Of a stretch of 45,741 nt of DNA, positions 15,041 through 21,025 are shown piece after piece. Numbering within the stretch: the stretch's first letter is position 1; the number at the start of each line of letters is the position of its first letter. A model generated the notes under the pieces. The model made no database searches, had not been told where the DNA came from, and worked only from the letters and a program-made list of their open reading frames with translations. The stretch lies in assembly GCA_001769385.1 (NCBI GenBank), contig MEPB01000081.1, forward strand, positions 1 to 45,741, in the 5' to 3' direction. The translations under genes were made by a program, and so were the position numbers. The stretch is from Bacteroidetes bacterium RIFCSPLOWO2_12_FULL_35_15. Its GTDB lineage: Bacteria; Bacteroidota; Bacteroidia; 2-12-FULL-35-15.

Positions 15041-15385
15041 TTATTGATTTGTTGCATACTTCTGAACCAAGGGAACTATATCCTTTACGAAGGAAAACTG
15101 CTCTTCTAATTTCTTTTCGTAACGTTTGCCTATTATTGGCATTTTTGATTTCGTAATCAAACCGATAATATCAGAAAGGGAAGTGAGAAGCAAAGAGAAA
15201 ACACTTTCTTCGCCTGAAATTAATTCGGCTTTTATTGTTTTTCCGCTTTCATCCAGCAAACCAAGTACACCAATGATTTGACGAACTAATTTTATTACTT
15301 CGTTTATTTCGGCTTTTAACTCTCCGTTGTGTTTCTCCAGCTCTGCGATTTTTTGATTTAGCTGATCGATTGTAGTTTCTTTCAT
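15041..15385 (-). CDS. Coiled-coil protein, 114 aa
   Basis: Starts with a heptad-rich segment (about residues 5-45, IDQLNQKIAELEKHNGELKA). The rest alternates hydrophobic and charged helices (LLLTSLSDIIGLI) without a clear membrane-spanning segment. Function unknown. It sits 8 nt before the acidic protein and overlaps the basic peptide upstream by 4 nt, within the middle operon. Confidence 0.68.
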   Translation of the reverse strand: MKETTIDQLNQKIAELEKHNGELKAEINEVIKLVRQIIGVLGLLDESGKTIKAELISGEESVFSLLLTSLSDIIGLITKSKMPIIGKRYEKKLEEQFSFVKDIVPLVQKYATNQ

Positions 15386-15522
15386 TTCTTTTTACGTTTT
15401 TTTAACACTGCTTTTTGTGAATTCAAATTCATTTGTTGTTTCCAATCCCCTCCATGATGTAAAGTATTTGGCATAAATGAATTAGAATAATTTAATTGTT
15501 TTAATGTTTTTTTACTTGGCAT
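15382..15522 (-). CDS. Small basic protein, 46 aa
   Basis: Start set at ATG 15522 (MPSKKTLKQLNYSNSF), 4 nt after the stop of the 84-aa gene. A longer in-frame reading overlaps that gene and is less likely. The C-terminus is strongly basic (KKRKKK). It could bind nucleic acid or act in genome condensation, as small basic proteins do in ssDNA phages. No family recognised. It overlaps the coiled-coil gene by 4 nt (ATGA). Confidence 0.62.
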   Translation of the reverse strand: MPSKKTLKQLNYSNSFMPNTLHHGGDWKQQMNLNSQKAVLKKRKKK

Positions 15523-15526
15523 TTTT

Positions 15527-15781
15527 TCATCTTCGTTTAGGATTTTTTTTGGTTGGTTGCCAGTATTTAAGTTTCTTCCATTTTGGAAAATACATTGCAC
15601 CGTTATTAATGAATAAACGAGGCATGTCGAATGATTGTGAAATAATTGGAGTGCTATATTTTGGAACTGTAAACGGCTTAACCATTTCCGAATGTTCTTT
15701 AAAAATAAGTCCTTTGGCTTTCATAAACCAAGCGCAAGTGAGCGCACCAATGCACGCAACTAAGATTGTGAATTTTTCCAT
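15527..15781 (-). CDS. Small protein with N-terminal membrane helix, 84 aa
   Basis: An N-terminal hydrophobic segment (about residues 3-20, FTILVACIGALTCAWFM) is followed by a polar region with a very basic C-terminus (KWKKLKYWQPTKKNPKRR). Could be a virion membrane protein or pilot-like protein. It begins 2 nt from the previous stop. Confidence 0.68.
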   Translation of the reverse strand: MEKFTILVACIGALTCAWFMKAKGLIFKEHSEMVKPFTVPKYSTPIISQSFDMPRLFINNGAMYFPKWKKLKYWQPTKKNPKRR

Positions 15782-15783
15782 TT

Positions 15784-16401
15784 TTAAGAATTAGCTTTAT
15801 TATTTAACCTTCGAATGATACCGGGGAAATTTCTTTCCAAAGTTTTATTAACGGCCAAGTTTACAAGTGCAGAAATGAAGCTGGCATCATTCCCTTTTTC
15901 ATAAGTAAGAACATTCCCCTGTGCAATGAAAGGACGGCACAAACGTATTTTATCAGCGGTTTCGCTACCAAAGGTCACGATCACTTGCGCAGGGGAAAGT
16001 TTTATAGGAATTTCTTTTATTACTTCGATAGTTTTTTCAACTTCTACTTTTTCGGGTTGTTGCTCTGCTAATTTTCGCAAAGCAGAAAAAGCCTCAGGAA
16101 TACTTTCGTATTTCATTTTGAATTCATTCCAAAAATCAAAATCATCTGCGGTAACTCTTAATGATAATTGTTGCGGTTTTTCTGAATTCTTTGCATTCAC
16201 CTTTAAAGATTGGTTGATTGCAGGATTTTCAGTTTTGAATTCATCTGAATTCACGTTTGCATTATCTGAATTCAAGTTTGCATTATCTGAATTCACATTT
16301 AATTCAGATTTTTCAGTTTTGAATTCATCTGAATTCACATTTGCGTTATCTGAATTCAAGTTTACATTATCTGAATTCACATTTGATTTTTTTGCATTCA
16401 T
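15784..16401 (-). CDS. Protein with N-terminal NSDNANL repeats, unknown
   Basis: Start set at ATG 16401 (MNAKKSNVNSD). The longer reading to 16452 runs into the terminator hairpin. The 205-aa protein has two 28-residue blocks (7-34, 35-62) built from 7-residue NSDNANL/NSDNANV units, each closing with NSDEFKTE. After a polar linker comes a helical domain (LSLRVTADDFDFWNEFKMKYESIPEAFSALRKLAEQ) and a beta/alpha C-terminal part (QVIVTFGSETADKIRLCRPF). First gene of the middle operon. The helical part resembles small phage DNA-binding or regulator proteins only loosely; function unknown. Confidence 0.68.
   Translation of the reverse strand: MNAKKSNVNSDNVNLNSDNANVNSDEFKTEKSELNVNSDNANLNSDNANVNSDEFKTENPAINQSLKVNAKNSEKPQQLSLRVTADDFDFWNEFKMKYESIPEAFSALRKLAEQQPEKVEVEKTIEVIKEIPIKLSPAQVIVTFGSETADKIRLCRPFIAQGNVLTYEKGNDASFISALVNLAVNKTLERNFPGIIRRLNNKANS
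16228..16383. repeat. 21-bp and 84-bp coding tandem repeats
   Basis: In the N-terminal part of the 205-aa protein, 21-bp units containing TCTGAATTCA and TTTGCATTA recur about six times and are organised as two 84-bp blocks. They keep the reading frame, so unit number can vary without loss of function. They contain repeated GAATTC sites. Confidence 0.8.
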
Positions 16402-16431
16402 GACGTTGGTTTTATGAATGCAAAAGAATTC

Positions 16432-16486
16432 AAAAAAAAAACACAACCTCATTTAGTACAATTATTGAACTAAACGAGGTTGTGTT
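16432..16486 (-). terminator. Strong terminator between early and middle operons
   Basis: An 18-bp inverted repeat (16440-16457 with 16469-16486, 17 of 18 paired, AACACAACCTC/GAGGTTGTGTT) is followed on the minus strand by nine or more T. It should stop early transcription arriving from ssb and the 65-aa gene. The promoter of the 16401 gene must lie in the ~30 nt after it, or expression relies on read-through. Confidence 0.85.
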
Positions 16487-16509
16487 AATTAATTTTGTAT
16501 ACTATGCAG

Positions 16510-16707
16510 CTACTCTTCTAAAAAAGGTCTTAAATCAACATTGCTTCGAAGCAATTCTGTTAATTCAGAATCAGATTTAGTGTTTTCGATTTCTGTTAGA
16601 TTCGTTTGAAATATTCCCGCCTGTGTGCATTTTTCTAACATTTTTTTTCTTCTTAATTCAAATTCTTTTTTAGAATTCGTTTTCGGTGCTGTTACTTTTT
16701 TTGTCAT
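16510..16707 (-). CDS. Hypothetical protein, 65 aa
   Basis: A small basic then acidic protein (MTKKVTAPKTNSKKEFELRR start; SELTELLRSNVDLRPFLEE end). No known family, no membrane segment. Its leader carries the same 30-nt element as ssb, at the same distance from the ATG, so the two genes are probably controlled in the same way. Confidence 0.65.
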   Translation of the reverse strand: MTKKVTAPKTNSKKEFELRRKKMLEKCTQAGIFQTNLTEIENTKSDSELTELLRSNVDLRPFLEE

Positions 16708-16730
16708 TGTTAATTATTTATTTTATTATT

Positions 16731-16760
16731 AATCCTTTTATACGCAAGGATTTTAGCGGT
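16731..16760 (-). promoter_or_regulatory. Leader element copy 2 (before the 65-aa gene)
   Basis: A 30-nt element identical at 29 of 30 positions to 17202-17231. On the mRNA strand it reads ACCGCTAAAATCCTTGCGTA then an A-rich loop and AAGGATT, so AATCCTT and AAGGATT can form a 7-bp hairpin. It ends 23 nt before the ATG, exactly as in ssb. Confidence 0.65.
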
Positions 16761-16770
16761 AATATTTTTT

Positions 16771-17178
16771 TTAAAATGGAACGTCATCCCCTTGGTTTTC
16801 TGTTGTGGCCAACTCTTCTGTTTTTTCTGTTTTCTCTTCGCCTTCGGCTTTTGGCAATGATGATAACAGCTCTACAAACGATACATTAATTTTTAAATCA
16901 ATTGCAGAAACGTTTTCTTTTGTTTTGTAAAGTTCCGCGCTTGGCTTTCCTTCAACAAAAACCTTTACGCCTTTTCCTAAATACTTTGTGATCTCAGTTG
17001 ATTGAGTGGATTCTTTCCATACTGTACAGTTGTAGAATACTGCCTTTTCAACCTTAATACCTTCTTTGTTTTTATAGCTTTCATTTACTGCTACCGAGAA
17101 ATTAATGGCTTTGCGTCCGTTTGTTTCTCTGATTACGGCATCACGTGTGATGTTTCCGATTACTTGAATTTTGTTCAT
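16771..17178 (-). CDS. ssb: Single-stranded DNA-binding protein
   Basis: Coats ssDNA during element replication. The 135-aa protein has one OB fold (about residues 1-105; NKIQVIGNITRDAVIRET, FSVAVNESYK, VFYNCTVWKE, GKGVKVFVEGKPS), a flexible linker and an acidic tip ending DDVPF, the partner-binding tail seen in bacterial SSBs. A self-encoded SSB beside a rolling-circle-type initiator fits an ssDNA replication phase. It has its own leader with a hairpin element (17202-17231). Confidence 0.95.
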   Translation of the reverse strand: MNKIQVIGNITRDAVIRETNGRKAINFSVAVNESYKNKEGIKVEKAVFYNCTVWKESTQSTEITKYLGKGVKVFVEGKPSAELYKTKENVSAIDLKINVSFVELLSSLPKAEGEEKTEKTEELATTENQGDDVPF

Positions 17179-17201
17179 GTTGTTTTTTGTTTTTTATTTT
17201 A

Positions 17202-17231
17202 AATCCTTTTTTACGCAAGGATTTTAGCGGT
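17202..17231 (-). promoter_or_regulatory. Leader element copy 1 (before ssb)
   Basis: A 30-nt element with the same AATCCTT/AAGGATT hairpin as 16731-16760, ending 23 nt before the ssb ATG. The duplicate at the same spacing suggests an RNA- or ssDNA-level control site, for example autoregulation by SSB. Confidence 0.65.
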
Positions 17232-17255
17232 TTATTTATATTTATATTGAACTCC

Positions 17256-17317
17256 CGATAACATTTAATTGAAGCAAACCAAGTACTGTGTTTTCATGCT
17301 TCAATACATTGTTATCG
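17256..17317. other. Long imperfect hairpin after rep
   Basis: Arms 17256-17276 and 17297-17317 pair at 18 of 21 positions (CGATAAC...GTTATCG outside, TTGAAGCA/TGCTTCAA inside) around a 20-nt loop. It covers the interval between the rep stop (17328) and the ssb leader. It may be the rep terminator (no strong T-run follows) or a structured single-strand origin. Confidence 0.5.
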
Positions 17318-17327
17318 TTAATTCAAA

Positions 17328-18638
17328 TCAATCTCCAAAGGCTGCCGTTGCAAAACTATTTCCATTGCGTTCGGCTAAATCCGAAATGTTTTCATTTGCG
17401 TTTCCAATTTCGTTCATAATGAAATTGAGCGTATCAAGTCGTTCCTTATCGACAAACTTTTTATACTTTTTTTGCCACTCCGGTAACTTTTTTTCTAAGT
17501 ACTCTTCTAACTTATATTTGGCAACTCTATCTTGTATTATTGCAATGGTTTCATTTACTTTAAACTCTTCTACATATCCCTTATGCAAGTCTTGCACAAG
17601 GCCATGTATAGTTAATTTTGCTTTATACAATCCATCCTTTTCAACACGCTTCACTTTACTTATTAGTTTTCCTCCAAACTTATCATAAGGCAATAAATCA
17701 ATATTGGTGCATCTTGTAATGTTTTCATTGTCATTGAAACATGCTTCAAAATATTTTTTGCAATGGGTACGGACTATACTTATTAATCCTTCCGGTGTTT
17801 TTAGAAGAGCAACTGTAAAGTTTTTTATTTCTTTTATGCTTTCTGATTTTAATCGAATTTCAAAACGGTAAATATTTTCCTGACCTTTTATGTAGTATTG
17901 TTGATCTCCTTTTCTTTCCTCTCTGTTTAGTTCTATTGACTGTAATTTTAGATCATTCAGCTTGTTTATTACTCCATTCTTAAGCCAAAACTCTTGTATG
18001 TAATCTTTTCCGCTTTTTACGATCTCTAAACTCTTATTGTAAATGGTAATCATCTTATTGCCTCCGGTAGAACCAATGTTGAAATTTTCAAATAGCCTTG
18101 TTTTCGGGTTAAGAACTTTTGCAGAGAAGAGGGAGCGCTTTTCGCTGCTATTTTTCAATAATATTGTTTCTCTTCCTAGGTTCTGTTTTGCATAAACATT
18201 CATTAGTTTTTGCAAATAACCAACGCCATCAATCGCAATATCTATACGACTGCAACCTGAATACTTTAGTCCTTTGGTTGCTAAGCAATCATATACATTT
18301 TGCCACACTCCACTATATAATGTGTGGTTTGTGAACTCAACCTTTACAACATCTTTAGCAAAGAAAACTTCATTTTTACTATGCATTAAAACATGTGCGC
18401 ACTCTTCTTTTTTATAGAACAAAACAAAATGCGTATTAAAGTGCAACGTTGGTCTATTGATAGCTGTGAGTACTACGTCATCACTTAGTATTATTTCGTC
18501 ACCTTCGCTGTATTTTTCATCAAACAAACCAAAGTTTTTAAAATACATACTTAGCCAATCCAGTGTAATACAGAATTTTCCTTCATGCTGCTCTTTTATT
18601 AAATCTTCGACCTCTGAAAAATCTGATTCTAATTTCAT
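17328..18638 (-). CDS. rep: Replication initiation protein (Rep_trans-like)
   Basis: Probable rolling-circle initiator. The 436-aa protein shows the spacing of Rep_trans-type proteins: an N-terminal WLSMYFK region, YSGCSRIDIAIDGVGYLQKL (R-x-D-x-x-x-D type strand, about residue 150), TGGNKMITIYNKSLE (about 200) with the family-like IYNK, and IYRFEIRLKS (about 265). A basic helical C-terminus follows. I recall related initiators in small ssDNA phages and plasmids of Bacteroidota. The nicking Tyr cannot be fixed by eye. It lies between two hairpins (18662-18689 and 17256-17317), upstream of ssb. No helicase gene accompanies it. Confidence 0.82.
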   Translation of the reverse strand: MKLESDFSEVEDLIKEQHEGKFCITLDWLSMYFKNFGLFDEKYSEGDEIILSDDVVLTAINRPTLHFNTHFVLFYKKEECAHVLMHSKNEVFFAKDVVKVEFTNHTLYSGVWQNVYDCLATKGLKYSGCSRIDIAIDGVGYLQKLMNVYAKQNLGRETILLKNSSEKRSLFSAKVLNPKTRLFENFNIGSTGGNKMITIYNKSLEIVKSGKDYIQEFWLKNGVINKLNDLKLQSIELNREERKGDQQYYIKGQENIYRFEIRLKSESIKEIKNFTVALLKTPEGLISIVRTHCKKYFEACFNDNENITRCTNIDLLPYDKFGGKLISKVKRVEKDGLYKAKLTIHGLVQDLHKGYVEEFKVNETIAIIQDRVAKYKLEEYLEKKLPEWQKKYKKFVDKERLDTLNFIMNEIGNANENISDLAERNGNSFATAAFGD

Positions 18639-18661
18639 TTACTTATTCTCTTGTGAAATTG

Positions 18662-18689
18662 TGCGGTCGGTATAACTCTGCCGACCGCA
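18662..18689. other. Perfect 9-bp hairpin upstream of rep
   Basis: TGCGGTCGG and CCGACCGCA pair perfectly around a 10-nt loop (TATAACTCTG), 24 nt before the rep ATG and 29 nt after the stop of the preceding gene. Candidate double-strand origin or rep leader hairpin; it has no T-run, so a terminator is less likely. Confidence 0.6.
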
Positions 18690-18717
18690 ATGCGAAAAAA
18701 TCGCTAGTTTTAAAATA

Positions 18718-18939
18718 TTACTCTGAAAATAACTTTTCGCTTTGACCTTGAATTGAGGCTTTAGCGATAAGCGTTTCTACACCACCGAAGTAATCCACTC
18801 TTTTAAGTTTTTCCTTCACTGATTGCATTGTTTTGCACATTGCTTTGAAAACTAAATCATCTTCGCGCGTACGCATATTTGATTTATTTCTTAGTTCGGC
18901 TGTTTTGATGAACCAATCTATTGTCTGAGCTTCTGTCAT
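18718..18939 (-). CDS. Small helical protein, 73 aa
   Basis: Start set at ATG 18939 (MTEAQTIDWFIKTAELRNKS). The longer frame to 19125 runs through the GC-rich hairpin region and gives an unlikely protein sequence. The short form is basic-helical (LVFKAMCKTMQSVKEKLKRVDY), with no known family. It sits directly upstream of rep and may be co-transcribed with it. Confidence 0.6.
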   Translation of the reverse strand: MTEAQTIDWFIKTAELRNKSNMRTREDDLVFKAMCKTMQSVKEKLKRVDYFGGVETLIAKASIQGQSEKLFSE

Positions 18940-18973
18940 TTTATATTTTGTTAAAAATGTTTTGTTTGTTATT

Positions 18974-19080
18974 CCGCGCTTCGCGCGGGGAAACTCTTTG
19001 TAAAATTTTAAGCGGAGAAATGTTGGAATTTGTGCTGGGTGTTGGGCACTTACCCCAACTTCCCCAGCACCACCCCGCTT
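18974..19080. other. GC-rich structured intergenic region, candidate origin or packaging signal
   Basis: In an AT-rich element this stretch holds a perfect hairpin CCGCGC-TTC-GCGCGG (18974-18988). It also holds a three-level nested structure at 19010-19080: AAGCGG/CCGCTT outside, GTGCTGGG/CCCAGCAC (19032-19039 with 19063-19070) in the middle, GTTGGG/CCCAAC inside with a short loop. It lies upstream of the rep region, where ssDNA phages and rolling-circle replicons carry origins and packaging hairpins. No gene is supported across it. Confidence 0.55.
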
Positions 19081-19174
19081 ATAAATCCCTGTTTGTTCGC
19101 TGTGGTTTCCAATCACCAGCCACACAGGGCAAAGTCTTTATTCATTTATATTTTTGCGAATTAACCGTATTTGT

Positions 19175-19230
19175 AAATAACGATTGACGTTAAAAGGAAC
19201 GAAACGAAGTGAATCGAAATGAAAATGAAT
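19175..19230. promoter_or_regulatory. Composite repeat copy 2: ACGATTGACGTTAAA plus GAARYGAA iterations
   Basis: Same arrangement as 13598-13665: AACGATTGACGTTAAA, then GAACGAAACGAAGTGAATCG and more GAA-rich units. It lies between the 58-aa HTH-like ORF and the structured region upstream of rep. The conserved order of two distinct parts argues that both copies are bound or processed in the same way. Confidence 0.6.
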
Positions 19231-19235
19231 TATAA

Positions 19236-19412
19236 TTAAGCATTGTTTACAATTTCCTTAATCTTTTCCATAACTGGAGGCAAGCCTTCTTTACCATTCA
19301 AGTAACTATTAAAACAGCCTTTTGAGATTCCGCATTTATTTAGAATCTGCTCTTTAACCTGGCCTTTTTTATTTCTGCCGAAATCATCCTTATACTTAGT
19401 TCTCCAATTCAT
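19236..19412 (-). CDS. Small HTH-like protein, 58 aa
   Basis: ORF read from sequence below the usual length cutoff: ATG 19412, TAA 19236-19238. It begins MNWRTKYKDDFGRNKKG. The core KEQILNKCGISKGCFNSYL followed by EGLPPVMEKIKEIV has the shape of a Cro/CI-like helix-turn-helix (ISKGCFNSYLNG). Probably a small regulator or a replication accessory protein. It directly precedes composite repeat copy 2. Confidence 0.65.
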   Translation of the reverse strand: MNWRTKYKDDFGRNKKGQVKEQILNKCGISKGCFNSYLNGKEGLPPVMEKIKEIVNNA

Positions 19413-19422
19413 AAATATTTTT

Positions 19423-19596
19423 TTAGTTTATTTTTATTAAGTCAATTAGTCTGCAATACATGATTTCGGTTTCGTGTGGATCACCTTCGCTAATCTGAAT
19501 ATGAACCGTAGCAACATCATTGTTTTCGATGTTGTATATTATTCCTTCGTGATATTTGCCGTCACTGTGAGTTCGGACCTTGTCGCCTATATTCAT
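19423..19596 (-). CDS. Small SH3/KOW-like protein, 57 aa
   Basis: ORF read from sequence: ATG 19596, TAA 19423-19425. It starts MNIGDKVRTHSDGKYHEG and continues in short beta strands (GIIYNIENNDVATVHIQI). The pattern of basic loop, glycine turn and paired strands suggests a small SH3-like barrel, common in phage early genes. Its start overlaps, in a TAATG, the stop of the frame upstream. Confidence 0.65.
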   Translation of the reverse strand: MNIGDKVRTHSDGKYHEGIIYNIENNDVATVHIQISEGDPHETEIMYCRLIDLIKIN

Positions 19597-19787
19597 TAGT
19601 TTGGGTTTTGAATTTGTGTTAATTCTGATTTTGTGTAATAACCGTCAAAATCACTTTTGCGAACTCAGGCTTTATTATATCCAAGGCAATAACAATTTAA
19701 AGCATCCACTTGTCTTGCTATCATTAACCTAACATTGTGCAATGCACTTAAACGGCTTTCGTAGAATATTTTTTTAGGTGCGCTCAT
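19596..19787 (-). CDS. Small ORF with in-frame TGA, 40 aa or 63 codons
   Basis: ATG 19787 gives 40 residues (MSAPKKIFYESRLSALHN start) to a TGA at 19665-19667. The same frame then continues VRKSDFDGYYTKSELTQIQ and ends in a TAA that overlaps the next ATG (TAATG). The coupling seen elsewhere in this operon suggests that the original gene ran to 19596. The TGA is therefore a nonsense change, a sequencing error or, less likely, read through. Confidence 0.5.
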
Positions 19788-19788
19788 T

Positions 19789-20064
19789 TTAAAACAATTT
19801 TTCTGTTTGCTCTTTTATTGCATCCGGTAACTGAACTTGAAACGATGAATTTGATCTTGCGATCTGTTCCAGTATTTGAGTTAATGCAACATCCGAAGAC
19901 CGGCCCATCAAAACATTATTGATTAAAATTGCTCCGCTGGGCGTGTTGTATTTCGGGAAATTGGCGTAAATAATTGCACGTAGATTTTTAGGTAAAAGAG
20001 GTTTGATAACTTTTACTCTTTCCTTAAAACTTTCTTTTGGGGACTGGCGTAATGGGTTTTTCAT
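19789..20064 (-). CDS. Hypothetical early protein, 91 aa
   Basis: A basic N-terminus (MKNPLRQSPKESFKERVKV) is followed by LRAIIYANFPKYNTPSGAILINNVLMGRSSDV and a helical C-terminus. The motif FPKYNTPSGAILINNVL recurs, as I recall, in small Bacteroidota phage early proteins, but no function is known to me. It lies in the early operon, 1 nt from the next gene. Confidence 0.65.
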   Translation of the reverse strand: MKNPLRQSPKESFKERVKVIKPLLPKNLRAIIYANFPKYNTPSGAILINNVLMGRSSDVALTQILEQIARSNSSFQVQLPDAIKEQTEKLF

Positions 20065-20076
20065 GTTGTGGTTTTT

Positions 20077-20448
20077 TTATTTTTTACTTGCTTCTTTTAA
20101 TTGCTTAAGTGTAGCACCGTATAGATCACCGGACAACTTAAAATTTCCGGGTAAAGTGATTCCTTTCAAATCGCATCCCCTCAAATCAAGATAACCGCCA
20201 ATTGAAGATGGTAAAGTGATTCCTTTCAAATCGCATCCCCTCAAATCAACATCATTATTACATTCAGTTACTAGGCTGACATCTATTTTGTTTTCTACAC
20301 ACCATTGGAAGTTGTCACCAAGGACTTTTTGTAACTCTTCCATCGTATTAGATGCTAATACTCTTTTAAATTCAGGTTGACAAGCACTCTGTGCTTTTAA
20401 CTGTGGAATTAATTCCTGTTTGTAAGTTTCGAAATCTGTGGTTTTCAT
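20077..20448 (-). CDS. Early protein with duplicated DLRGCDLKGITLP motif
   Basis: A 123-aa protein. The N-terminal ~65 residues form a helical domain (YKQELIPQLKAQSACQPEFKR, NTMEELQKVLGDNF). The C-terminal part has two copies of DLRGCDLKGITLP at a 20-residue spacing, then a third degenerate copy (LSGDLYGATLK), resembling a short pentapeptide-type beta helix. This domain pairing occurs in Bacteroidota phages to my recollection; its role is unknown. The repeats are almost identical in DNA, which points to recent duplication. Confidence 0.68.
   Translation of the reverse strand: MKTTDFETYKQELIPQLKAQSACQPEFKRVLASNTMEELQKVLGDNFQWCVENKIDVSLVTECNNDVDLRGCDLKGITLPSSIGGYLDLRGCDLKGITLPGNFKLSGDLYGATLKQLKEASKK
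20150..20249. repeat. 40-bp identical direct repeat, 60-bp period
   Basis: Copies at 20150-20189 and 20210-20249 are identical over 40 bases (starting GGTAAAGTGATTCC). The period of 60 bp equals 20 codons, so copy number can change without a frameshift. Confidence 0.9.
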
Positions 20449-20460
20449 AGGTTTTTATGT

Positions 20461-20628
20461 TTATTTGTTTTTTAAAGTTTCCTCTATTTCTTTGTTTGAT
20501 AGTATTATTGCAAGTGCTGCTATTCCCATAACTGGATGGTTATAATGAAACAACAATAAAACAGCTACTAATTTTGGAGATTCATATATCCCGATCAATA
20601 CCGCTATTTTTATTAGTATAGTTTCCAT
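20461..20628 (-). CDS. Small hydrophobic protein, 55 aa, first early gene
   Basis: ORF read from sequence: ATG 20628, TAA 20461-20463. Mostly hydrophobic with a short polar turn (METILIKIAVLIGIYESPKL, then VAVLLLFHYNHPVMGIAAL), giving one or two membrane segments and a charged end (EIEETLKNK). First gene of the leftward early operon. Function unknown; small early membrane proteins can act in superinfection exclusion, but that is only a possibility. Confidence 0.68.
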   Translation of the reverse strand: METILIKIAVLIGIYESPKLVAVLLLFHYNHPVMGIAALAIILSNKEIEETLKNK

Positions 20629-20748
20629 TTGCTTTTTATTATTTCATTAAAAGGGTTGGGAAAACGTATATTTAAGCTGCTAAGAAAAAATATTACGTCA
20701 AGTGCTCTGTCGTGAAGTGTGCATATTATTTACTCTAAAAAAATACCT

Positions 20749-20877
20749 ATGAACGGTAGAATAATTAAAAAAGAGTACGATAAAAAAGAATTGAATTATA
20801 TAGCAGCAATAGCTATATTGTCAATAACCTTAGTTATCGTATTGATGCTTTTTGTTGCTCCTAATACGAACAGCTAA
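20749..20877 (+). CDS. Small single-pass membrane protein, 42 aa
   Basis: ORF read from sequence: ATG 20749, TAA 20875-20877. A charged N-terminus (MNGRIIKKEYDKKELN) is followed by one membrane helix (about residues 17-36, AAIAILSITLVIVLMLFVA). It has its own terminator 14 nt after the stop. It lies alone between the divergent early operon and the repressor, on the plus strand. That place in a prophage often holds lysogeny-expressed genes, so a superinfection-exclusion role is conceivable but unproved. Confidence 0.62.
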   Translation: MNGRIIKKEYDKKELNYIAAIAILSITLVIVLMLFVAPNTNS

Positions 20878-20890
20878 AAGAACTCCATGG

Positions 20891-20921
20891 CACGAGCGGG
20901 TAAAACCGTTCGTGTTTTTTT
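20891..20921 (+). terminator. Terminator of the 42-aa ORF
   Basis: CACGAGCGG-GTAAAA-CCGTTCGTG (one G-U pair) is followed by seven T. Confidence 0.85.
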
Positions 20922-20972
20922 AGCATTTCCCAACCTTTTTAAAGAACGTTTACTTTTTATTGATTAAAATCA

Positions 20973-21025
20973 TTTGCTTTTTATACAATTGATTAATATA
21001 TTTGTATTAATGATGCACAAATATA
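20973..21025 (+). promoter_or_regulatory. Repressor promoter with overlapping palindromic operator
   Basis: TTTG (20973-20976), 20 nt spacing, and TATATTTG (20997-21004) match the Bacteroidota -33/-7 consensus, 88 nt before the repressor ATG. The -7 box is one arm of a perfect 9-bp inverted repeat TATATTTGT...ACAAATATA (20997-21005, 21017-21025). The other arm is a TAnnTTTG box facing left. Such a symmetric site is a good candidate operator for the XRE repressor. Confidence 0.6.

Larger units (their letters stand above)
20649..20940. repeat. 15-bp inverted repeat flanking the small plus-strand ORF
   Basis: AAAAGGGTTGGGAAA (20649-20663) and the reverse complement of TTTCCCAACCTTTTT (20926-20940) agree at 14 of 15 positions. 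Each copy reads TTTCCCAACC in the direction of the gene it precedes: the leftward early operon on one side and the rightward repressor on the other. Candidate operators or activator sites. Confidence 0.55.

Noticed and set aside
16228-16383. CRISPR array
   Set aside because: The repeats are contiguous 21-bp coding units with no unique spacers; no cas genes are present. No other CRISPR-like array was seen in the window.
15784-16452. 222-aa version of the NSDN-repeat protein
   Set aside because: Its first codons overlap the T-run of a strong terminator; ATG 16401 (MNAKKSN) fits better.
18718-19125. 135-aa protein reading through the GC-rich hairpin region
   Set aside because: The first 62 residues come from strongly structured DNA and have unlikely composition; ATG 18939 gives a compact 73-aa protein.
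20036-20050. TTGGGGACTGG at 20036-20048 as an attachment-site copy of the GGGGACTG motif near the integrase
   Set aside because: It is a short match inside a coding sequence and far from any plausible element edge.
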